This document shows, piece after piece, positions 7,085 to 12,348 of a stretch of 12,348 nt of DNA. The notes beneath the pieces are model-generated. The model was not told the origin of the DNA, did not search any database, and saw only the letters and a list, made by a program, of their open reading frames with translations. The stretch comes from Oribacterium parvum. GTDB lineage: Bacteria; Bacillota; Clostridia; Lachnospirales; Lachnospiraceae. Position numbers and translations under genes: made by a program. The stretch covers positions 1-12,348 of the forward strand of contig CALIEL010000355.1 in the NCBI GenBank assembly GCA_938022235.1. The letters are read 5' to 3'. How positions within the stretch are numbered: the stretch's first letter is position 1; every line of letters begins with the position of its first letter.

Positions 7085-8290
7085 TTATTCGGCAGATACG
7101 TAAGCTCCGTCCTTGATAATGACAGCCTTAGGCTCCTTATCCACGTCTCCGGCCTCATTCCACTTCATGCCGGTACCGGTAAGTCCATCCAAGCTAATCT
7201 CTGTCATAGCCTTCTCCATTGCAGTACCTAAATCGGAAACACTCTGATCAGGAGTTAAGCCGGCCTTCTCTACAGCTGCCTTAATAGCATATACTGCGTC
7301 ATAAGCATCCGCTGCGAACTGAATCGGAGTCTCCTTATACTTTTCTTTGTAGTTCTTTACAAAGTTAACAGTTAAATCATCCTTTGCATCGGCAGCAAAG
7401 GGAGTTAAAAGCATCAGGCCTTCTGCCAGAGAAACATCAAAGTTCTCCACGTTTAAGATACCGTCCATACCGTCACATCCGAAGAAGGTCGGCTTGAAGC
7501 CCATGGTATTGGCCTGAGTAAGTACTAAAGCAGCCTCACTGTAGTAGAAGGGTAAGAATACCAGCTCAGCACCGGAATCCTTCATCTTCTGCAGCTGTGT
7601 GGAGAAGTCCTTGTTGGAATCAGCGGTAAACTGCTCATCCGCTACAACTTCCAATCCCTGCTTAGGCGCTTCTGCAACAAAGGAATCATGAATTCCGGAA
7701 GAATATACGTCAGAAGAATCATAAATAATTCCAATCTTCTTGCCTAAATTATGGCTTCCGATGTACTCTGCAGACTTTGTTCCCTGTGCAGGATCTGAAA
7801 AGCATACTCGGAATACATTCTTAGGAGCGGTAACCTCCACTGCGGATCCGGAGGGAGAAAGAAGAAACATATTGTCCCCTTCCGCTTCCGTTCCTACTGC
7901 GATAGCAGGAGCACTGGTGGTCGGTCCTACAAGGAACTGCATGCCCCAGTCCTTTAAGCTGTTGTATGCATTGATAGCCTTTTCCTGATCATGCTCATCG
8001 TCAGCCTTCTTGTATTCAATCTGGTATCCGTTGATTCCGCCATTTGCATTAATCTCATCAATAGCAATTTCCGCACCGTTTACTACGGCATTACCATATA
8101 CTGCAGCGCCGCCGGTTAAAGGTCCCTGTCCTCCGATTTTCCAAGTTAATCCGCCCTTCTCGGCTCCGGAGCTTTCTGCATTTGCCTTAGATTCCGCTTC
8201 TGTAGCTTTCTTCTCTCCGCTTGCGCCTCCGCAGGCTACTAAAGATGCTGCCATTAATGCGGCTAAAACCATAGATAATTGTTTTTTCAT
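7085..8290 (-). CDS. livJ: Branched-chain amino-acid ABC transporter substrate-binding lipoprotein
   Basis: Extracellular binding protein (401 residues) that captures the amino acid and delivers it to LivHM. It has a lipoprotein signal: MKK start, hydrophobic stretch, and lipobox LVAC with Cys20 as the lipidated residue. A Ser/Glu/Ala-rich linker (about 23-46) then tethers a two-lobed type I periplasmic-binding fold. The first lobe opens with WKIGGQGPLTGGAAVYGN and has GAEIAIDEINANGGINGYQIE, typical of the Leu/Ile/Val-binding family; FLVGPTTSAPAIAV (about 119-132) and SPSGSA follow in the ligand-contact region. The ATG lies behind GGGAGG at ideal spacing and about 35 nt after a consensus promoter, so strong expression is expected. 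The ligand could be another amino acid; the family has wide specificity. Confidence 0.94.
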   Translation of the reverse strand: MKKQLSMVLAALMAASLVACGGASGEKKATEAESKANAESSGAEKGGLTWKIGGQGPLTGGAAVYGNAVVNGAEIAIDEINANGGINGYQIEYKKADDEHDQEKAINAYNSLKDWGMQFLVGPTTSAPAIAVGTEAEGDNMFLLSPSGSAVEVTAPKNVFRVCFSDPAQGTKSAEYIGSHNLGKKIGIIYDSSDVYSSGIHDSFVAEAPKQGLEVVADEQFTADSNKDFSTQLQKMKDSGAELVFLPFYYSEAALVLTQANTMGFKPTFFGCDGMDGILNVENFDVSLAEGLMLLTPFAADAKDDLTVNFVKNYKEKYKETPIQFAADAYDAVYAIKAAVEKAGLTPDQSVSDLGTAMEKAMTEISLDGLTGTGMKWNEAGDVDKEPKAVIIKDGAYVSAE

Positions 8291-8303
8291 GTTAATCCTC
8301 CCT

Positions 8304-8324
8304 TATTTCACTATCAGTAAAATA
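8304..8324 (-). promoter_or_regulatory. Dyad at the 5' end of the livJ transcript
   Basis: Arms TATTTCAC (8304-8311) and GTAAAATA (8317-8324) are inverted with one mismatch around a 5-nt centre. The dyad starts just after the predicted transcription start and ends 1-2 nt before the livJ Shine-Dalgarno. As RNA all eight pairs can form (one G-U). It could be an operator or a 5' stabilising hairpin. It does not match the CodY box well. Confidence 0.4.
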
Positions 8325-8332
8325 CTTTCCGT

Positions 8333-8361
8333 ATTATAGGGAGAAGTTCTTTTCTTGTCAA
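8333..8361 (-). promoter_or_regulatory. Consensus sigma-A promoter of the liv operon
   Basis: On the minus strand, TTGACA (8356-8361) and TATAAT (8333-8338) are both perfect and are separated by exactly 17 bp. The start site should fall near 8326, giving a leader of about 35 nt. It lies between the gpsA terminator and livJ, so liv transcription starts afresh here. Confidence 0.92.
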
Positions 8362-8384
8362 TTCTTTTTATAACAATTTAACAT

Positions 8385-8422
8385 AAAAAAAGAGATAGAT
8401 ATAACTAAAAGTAATACCTATC
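8385..8422 (-). terminator. Intrinsic terminator of gpsA
   Basis: Nine-bp stem made by 8414-8422 and 8394-8402 (GATAGGTAT with ATATCTATC, one G-U pair), followed on the minus strand by TC and seven T residues (8385-8391). The stem is AU-rich and so not very stable, but the U-tract is strong. It begins about 12 nt after the gpsA stop and separates gpsA from the liv promoter. Confidence 0.6.
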
Positions 8423-8434
8423 ATGAATAATATA

Positions 8435-9439
8435 CTATGGGAAGCTAACGCCCGGACTTTCCGCCCGACTATCCCTAAGCATAAGATCCATTACGGCCTG
8501 CTTCGGGTTCTTTCCCTCAAATAATACCCTGTTTACTTCATGGACTATGGGCAGGTCTACACCATACTTTGCGCCTAAAGCTAGAGCAGCCTTGGCTGCG
8601 TATACCCCTTCTACCACCTGTCCCACTTCCTTCATAGCTTCTTCATAGCTTAATCCTTCGCCAATCAAGAAGCCTGCCTTACGATTTCTGGAATGCTTGG
8701 AGGCACAGGTTACAATCAGATCGCCGATTCCGGAAAGCCCGGCAAAGGTCTCCAAATGCCCTCCCATAGCCTGTCCCAGCCTTGCAATCTCAGCTATACC
8801 TCTGGTAATCAGTGCAGCCTTGGTATTGTCTCCATAGCCTAAACCGTCTGCAATTCCGGCCGCTAATGCAATGACATTCTTTAAAGCGGCACCGATTTCC
8901 ACTCCCAGAACATCCTTATTGATATAAACGCGAAAGCTGTCAGATTGGAAAGTTTTTTGTATGGTTTTCGCACAGCTTTCTTCTGCTGCAGCACATACAA
9001 TAGTAGTAGGTAGGAAACGGGATACTTCCTCCGCATGGGAAGGGCCCGAAAGAACCGCCACAGGATTTTCCGGAAAAATCTCTTCCAATATCTGGGACAT
9101 GGTCAGTAAGGTCTTTTCTTCTATCCCCTTGGATACCGTTAAAAGAATTTGATCTTTTTGAATATAGTCCTTTACCTGCTCTCCTACAGATCGGGTAAAC
9201 AAAGAAGGCACCGCAAAAATGACCATTTCCTTATCCTTTAGTGCCCTTTCCAAAGAGGAGGTGATTTCGATATCTTCAGCAAAGCTTGTACCCGGAAGAT
9301 TCTTCGGTTCTCTGGTTTTTTTCAGTTCTGCTTCCTCCTCTTTAGAATAGGTCCATAAGCTTAAGCTGTGATTGTTTTTTCTTAGCGTTATGGCTAAGGC
9401 GGAACCCCAGGTTCCGATACCCAGAATAGCAATCTTCAT
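8435..9439 (-). CDS. gpsA: NAD(P)H-dependent glycerol-3-phosphate dehydrogenase
   Basis: Cytoplasmic enzyme that reduces dihydroxyacetone phosphate to sn-glycerol-3-phosphate, the backbone for phospholipids. It is 334 residues, the normal length. The N-terminal Rossmann motif is GIGTWG (7-12). The conserved SGPSHAEEV block is at 131-139. The catalytic Lys187 lies in GAALKNVIALAAGIADGLG, followed by GDNTKAAL (204-211), AGLSGIGDLIVTC (233-245) and SRNRKAG (250-256). The ATG follows AAAAGGAG. It lies 89 nt downstream of plsY, whose enzyme uses its product, so the pairing makes metabolic sense. A weak terminator-like hairpin lies in that gap, and no clear gpsA promoter was found. Confidence 0.97.
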   Translation of the reverse strand: MKIAILGIGTWGSALAITLRKNNHSLSLWTYSKEEEAELKKTREPKNLPGTSFAEDIEITSSLERALKDKEMVIFAVPSLFTRSVGEQVKDYIQKDQILLTVSKGIEEKTLLTMSQILEEIFPENPVAVLSGPSHAEEVSRFLPTTIVCAAAEESCAKTIQKTFQSDSFRVYINKDVLGVEIGAALKNVIALAAGIADGLGYGDNTKAALITRGIAEIARLGQAMGGHLETFAGLSGIGDLIVTCASKHSRNRKAGFLIGEGLSYEEAMKEVGQVVEGVYAAKAALALGAKYGVDLPIVHEVNRVLFEGKNPKQAVMDLMLRDSRAESPGVSFP

Positions 9440-9487
9440 AAAGACTCCTTTTATGTAAATATAATTTTATATTGAGAAATCCTCGTT

Positions 9488-9520
9488 AAAGAAAAAGCTT
9501 ATTGTTACAAAATACGCTTT
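9488..9520 (-). terminator. Weak terminator-like hairpin between plsY and gpsA
   Basis: Arms AAAGC and TATT pair with GCTTT and AATA (9494-9503 with 9511-9520, one mismatch, 7-nt loop). On the minus strand the stem runs into TTTTTCTTT. The stem is AU-rich, so it probably lets much transcription through to gpsA. Confidence 0.4.
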
Positions 9521-9528
9521 ATGCTCCT

Positions 9529-10176
9529 TTATTTTTTCTTCCCGAACTTATTTTCCGTACCATTCATTAAGCGTTTCATATTTTCCCTATGCTGAAACAA
9601 ACAAAGTAAGGCCAAAAAAAGACTTAATCCGCACATTGGCAGATAAATAGCCTCCGAAAACGGAAAAAGAATTCCTGATTTTCCCATAAGAAGCACGGAT
9701 AAAAAGAAGACAAAAACGGAAAGAACAGAGCCTAAGCTGACATATTTCGTTGTTAAAACAATCAGGATAAAAAAGCATAAAAGTCCCAGGGTATATAAGG
9801 GAGCCAAAGCAATCAACAAAGCACCGGTGCAAGCCACACCTTTACCTCCCTTTACCCCGGGGAGGATAGGGAAATTATGTCCCAGAATGGCTCCTATACC
9901 GGTAAGCATTAAAATCAAGGTTTTCTGATCTTCATTTGCCGGCTTCCAAAATAAAATCATCAGAAATATAGGAACCATACATTTCGCAATATCCATTAAA
10001 AGAACCGTGATGCCGGCTCTTTTCCCCAAGGTTCGTAAAACATTGGTACTTCCCGGATTGCCTGAGCCCTGATGATAAATATCTACTCCCTGAGATTTCG
10101 CATAGAGATATCCATTGGGTATATTTCCGAAAATATACCCAAGAATAAAGCAAACACAAAGTTGAAGTATACTCAT
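9529..10176 (-). CDS. plsY: Acyl-phosphate:glycerol-3-phosphate acyltransferase PlsY
   Basis: Integral membrane enzyme that transfers a fatty acyl group from acyl-phosphate (made by PlsX) to position 1 of glycerol-3-phosphate, giving lysophosphatidate. It is 215 residues with several membrane segments. The three PlsY loops are present: SGNPGSTNVLRTLGKRAG (38-55), GHNFPILPGVKGGKGVA (99-115) and HRENMKRLMNGTENK (196-210). It starts 5 nt after the der stop. The likely ribosome site, GAGGAG, overlaps the der 3' end and sits somewhat far from the ATG, so translation is probably coupled to der. Confidence 0.97.
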   Translation of the reverse strand: MSILQLCVCFILGYIFGNIPNGYLYAKSQGVDIYHQGSGNPGSTNVLRTLGKRAGITVLLMDIAKCMVPIFLMILFWKPANEDQKTLILMLTGIGAILGHNFPILPGVKGGKGVACTGALLIALAPLYTLGLLCFFILIVLTTKYVSLGSVLSVFVFFLSVLLMGKSGILFPFSEAIYLPMCGLSLFLALLCLFQHRENMKRLMNGTENKFGKKK

Positions 10177-10181
10177 GACAA

Positions 10182-11504
10182 TTAATCTTCTCCTCTTTCC
10201 CGGATAATAAAGCGAATAGGGGTTCCTCTAAAGCCGAAATTTTCTCGAATTTGATTTTCAATATATCTGGTATAGGAAAAATGCATCAGCTCCCTGTCAT
10301 TAACAAAGATTACAAAGGTGGGAGGCGCAACGGAAGCCTGGGTAATATAGAAAAGCTTTAATCTTTTTCCCTTATCGGAGGGAGGCTGTTTCATGGCTGT
10401 TGCTCTTGCCAGAATTTCATTTAAAACACCGGTTTTAATCCGCATTACCTGATTGTCGTGAATCATATTCACCAATTCATAAATCTTATGAATTCTCTGT
10501 CCGGTTTCCGCAGAAATAAAGAGATACTCCGCATAGTCCATGTAAGCAAATTTCTCTTTCAGCTGCTTCGTAAATTCCTGCATGGTTTTATCGTTCTTTT
10601 CCACCAAATCCCACTTATTGACGGCAATAATAACACCCTTTCCGGATTCATGGGCAATACCGGCAATGCGGGTATCCCCATCGGTAATTCCCTCTACGGC
10701 ATCAATCAAAACTATACAAATATCAGCCCTGTCCACTGCGGCAACGGTTCGGATCACGGAATATCGCTCAATATCTTCCGTTACCTTCCCCTTTCTTCTC
10801 AGACCGGCGGTATCAATAAAGATATAGGGTGTACCGTTATAGGTCACTTCCGTATCAATAGCATCTCTGGTGGTGCCGGCTATGTCCGATACAATAACAC
10901 GATTTTCTCCCAAAAGCTTATTGGTTAAAGAGCTTTTTCCCACGTTTGGCTTTCCGATAAGAGCAATTTTCAAAGTACCGTCCTCTTCCTCTTCCAGTCC
11001 TTCCTTTGGAAAATGCTTTACCACCTCATCCAAAAGGTCTCCCAGCCCTAAGTGGTTGGCAGCGGATACCGGGAAGGGTTCTCCCAGTCCCAGCTGATAG
11101 AACTCATAAATATCATTACCATACTTTTTGATGCTGTCCACCTTGTTTACACAAAGGACAATAGGCTTTTTGGAACGGCGAAGCATCTCTGCCACCTCAT
11201 AATCCGCATCCACTACGCCGGACTTTACATCTGTGACAAAAATAATCACATCCGCAGTTTCAATGGCCAATTCCGCTTGAGATCGCATCTGCTTTAATAA
11301 CACATCATCGGAAATCGGTTCGATACCTCCGGTATCCACCATGGTAAAATAATAATTCAACCAGTTTCCCTCCGCATAAATACGGTCTCTGGTTACTCCC
11401 GGAGTATCCTGAACAATGGAAATCTGCTTTCCTGCAATCGTATTAAAAAGGGTGGACTTTCCCACATTCGGTCTTCCGACCACTGCTACTATAACTTTTC
11501 TCAA
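10182..11504 (-). CDS. der: Ribosome-assembly GTPase Der (EngA)
   Basis: Essential double-domain GTPase that helps mature the 50S ribosomal subunit. It is 440 residues, the standard length. The first G domain has GRPNVGKST (10-18), DTPGVTRD (33-40), DTGG (57-60) and NKVD (120-123). The second has GKPNVGKSS (184-192), DTAGLRRKGK (231-240) and NKWD (296-299). A KH-like RNA-binding domain fills about 350-438 and includes the conserved PPTFVIFVND. The start is a TTG (11502-11504) directly behind a very strong GGGAGGGG site, and the protein then begins in the expected RKVIVAVVGRPNVGK register. No in-frame ATG gives a better start. The TTG may limit output. Confidence 0.97.
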   Translation of the reverse strand: MRKVIVAVVGRPNVGKSTLFNTIAGKQISIVQDTPGVTRDRIYAEGNWLNYYFTMVDTGGIEPISDDVLLKQMRSQAELAIETADVIIFVTDVKSGVVDADYEVAEMLRRSKKPIVLCVNKVDSIKKYGNDIYEFYQLGLGEPFPVSAANHLGLGDLLDEVVKHFPKEGLEEEEDGTLKIALIGKPNVGKSSLTNKLLGENRVIVSDIAGTTRDAIDTEVTYNGTPYIFIDTAGLRRKGKVTEDIERYSVIRTVAAVDRADICIVLIDAVEGITDGDTRIAGIAHESGKGVIIAVNKWDLVEKNDKTMQEFTKQLKEKFAYMDYAEYLFISAETGQRIHKIYELVNMIHDNQVMRIKTGVLNEILARATAMKQPPSDKGKRLKLFYITQASVAPPTFVIFVNDRELMHFSYTRYIENQIRENFGFRGTPIRFIIRERGED

Positions 11505-11524
11505 TTTGCCCCTCCCATAAATTC

Positions 11525-11551
11525 CTACAACAAATGGAGATATTTTACCAT
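11525..11551 (-). CDS. Possible 8-codon leader peptide upstream of der
   Basis: An ATG with AGGAGA at good spacing opens a frame encoding MVKYLHLL and then TAG, ending 20 nt before the der start. The same bases can form a GGAGA/TCTCC hairpin that includes this ribosome site. It is so short that it could be chance, and a -10-like TAAAAT overlaps it. Treat it as a candidate only. Confidence 0.2.
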   Translation of the reverse strand: MVKYLHLL

Positions 11552-11566
11552 TTTTTCTCCTATAAG

Positions 11567-11598
11567 AAAAGAGGAAAGGCCTAAGCCTCTCCTCTTTT
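11567..11598. terminator. Intrinsic terminator after nifJ, active-looking on both strands
   Basis: A 14-bp stem with one A/C mismatch (11567-11580 with 11585-11598) closed by a 4-nt loop. Runs of A and T at the two ends give U-tracts in both directions. On the minus strand it ends the nifJ transcript about 90 nt after the stop codon. The remaining 63 nt before der hold no convincing promoter. Confidence 0.88.
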
Positions 11599-11686
11599 TA
11601 TACTTCCTCTATGCCGTATACAATAAACAACATTTTATTTCCGGCAAGCTTCTTCAGCAAAAGCTAAATTTCTTGTCTTCTGTACA

Positions 11687-12348
11687 TTAGTTATTGTACA
11701 GATCAACCATCTTCTTCAGCTTCTCATAACGCTCTCTAGCTTCCTGCTCGTTCTGCAGATCTAAAGCCTTTGCGCGCTCCGGATTCTTCAGGGAAAGAGA
11801 TAAGTAACGAACTTCGCCCTTTAAGAATTCCTGATAAGATTCGAAGTTAGGCTCCTTGGAATTCAAGGTAAACTTCTTGTCTCCACCAAGCGGGTTGTAA
11901 ATGAAGTTGTTCCAATATCCAGCCTCTACAGCCAGCTTCTCTTCTGTCTGTGCCTTAGCCATACCCTTCTTAATACCATGGTTGATACATGGAGAATAAG
12001 CGATGATTAAGGATGGTCCCGGATAAGCCTCAGCCTCGGAAATTGCCTTAACAGTCTGGGCCATATCAGCACCCATAGCGATATGTGCTACATATACATA
12101 GCCGTAGGACATAGCAATTCCGGCCAAATCCTTCTTCTTAGTTTCCTTACCGCCGGCAGCGAACTGTGCTACTGCACCGGTAGGAGTAGCCTTGGAAGAC
12201 TGTCCACCTGTGTTGGAGTAAACCTCGGTATCGAATACCATTACGTTGATGTCCTTACCGGAAGCAAGAACGTGGTCAAGTCCACCGAAACCGATATCAT
12301 AAGCCCAACCGTCTCCACCGAAGATCCACTGGCTCTTCTTGGAAAGGA
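11687..12348 (-). CDS. nifJ: Pyruvate:ferredoxin (flavodoxin) oxidoreductase, C-terminal part
   Basis: The last 219 residues of the enzyme that oxidatively decarboxylates pyruvate to acetyl-CoA and reduces ferredoxin, central to anaerobic energy metabolism. The frame is open to the window edge, so the gene is cut by the window and not broken; the full family length is about 1170-1180 residues. Within the fragment, GDGWAYDIGFGG (11-22) and NTGGQ (45-49) form the thiamine diphosphate and Mg-binding motif. YSPCINHG holds Cys120, which by family knowledge is the likely fourth ligand of the proximal 4Fe-4S cluster. The Met at 12239-12241 is internal, because clear family sequence (KKSQWIFGGDGW) precedes it. 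A strong terminator follows, so it is not cotranscribed with der to any large degree. Confidence 0.96.
   Translation of the reverse strand, partial: LSKKSQWIFGGDGWAYDIGFGGLDHVLASGKDINVMVFDTEVYSNTGGQSSKATPTGAVAQFAAGGKETKKKDLAGIAMSYGYVYVAHIAMGADMAQTVKAISEAEAYPGPSLIIAYSPCINHGIKKGMAKAQTEEKLAVEAGYWNNFIYNPLGGDKKFTLNSKEPNFESYQEFLKGEVRYLSLSLKNPERAKALDLQNEQEARERYEKLKKMVDLYNN

Noticed and set aside
8304..8324. CodY box at livJ
   Set aside because: The dyad has AT-rich arms like a CodY site, but the centre and arm spacing do not fit the AATTTTCWGAAAATT consensus.
10458..10928. Plus-strand 156-residue frame opposite der
   Set aside because: It is antisense to the highly conserved second G domain of Der, has no ribosome site that stands out and resembles nothing known to me.
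11632..11660. Promoter for der with TTGCTG and TAAAAT at 17-bp spacing
   Set aside because: It lies upstream of the strong terminator at 11567-11598, so its transcripts would mostly stop before der, and its -35 box is poor.
11680..11701. Perfect 6-bp inverted repeat CTGTAC/GTACAG over the nifJ stop codon
   Set aside because: The stem is short, there is no U-tract and it overlaps coding sequence; a much better terminator lies downstream.

Overview
The window looks like ordinary chromosome from a low-to-mid GC anaerobic Firmicute, most likely a Lachnospiraceae-type clostridium. This placement is inferred from the genes: a clostridial der-plsY-gpsA order, a pyruvate:ferredoxin oxidoreductase, strong AGGAG-type ribosome binding sites, and sigma-A promoters with TTGACA/TATAAT boxes. 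No database search was possible. Every gene lies on the minus strand, so transcription runs from the right end of the window to the left.

Right to left along transcription: (1) 12348-11687 is the 3' end of a pyruvate:ferredoxin oxidoreductase gene (nifJ/por), closed by a strong intrinsic terminator at 11567-11598. (2) 11504-8435 holds der (ribosome-assembly GTPase, TTG start), plsY (glycerol-3-phosphate acyltransferase) and gpsA (glycerol-3-phosphate dehydrogenase). GpsA makes the glycerol-3-phosphate that PlsY acylates, so these two start phospholipid synthesis. An AU-rich terminator follows gpsA. (3) 8361-2006 is a branched-chain amino-acid (LIV/HAAT family) ABC importer in the order livJ-livH-livM-livG-livF. 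It is driven by a promoter matching the consensus at all 12 positions with a 17-bp spacer. Three inverted repeats lie between livJ and livH and may set the ratio of binding protein to membrane complex. Two further genes follow livF with almost no gap: a 185-residue single-pass membrane protein and a membrane-anchored alpha/beta hydrolase. (4) 1876-1 is alaS (alanyl-tRNA synthetase) with its own promoter.

The main anomaly is in alaS. The gene is collinear with a normal AlaRS but has an in-frame TAA at codon 464, after the catalytic and tRNA-recognition region and before the editing domain. The frame stays open on both sides and the editing HxxxH motif is intact beyond the stop. TAA is an ordinary stop elsewhere in the window. 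The plain explanations are a base error or a recent nonsense mutation. A split enzyme is a more exotic option, because a TTG codon with a Shine-Dalgarno-like sequence lies just beyond the stop and the 463-residue product nearly matches a classic active AlaRS fragment. I see no CRISPR array, insertion sequence, phage gene, tRNA or rRNA, and no clear sign of an undescribed multi-gene system. No stretch over 300 bases is without a gene; the longest gap is about 180 bases.
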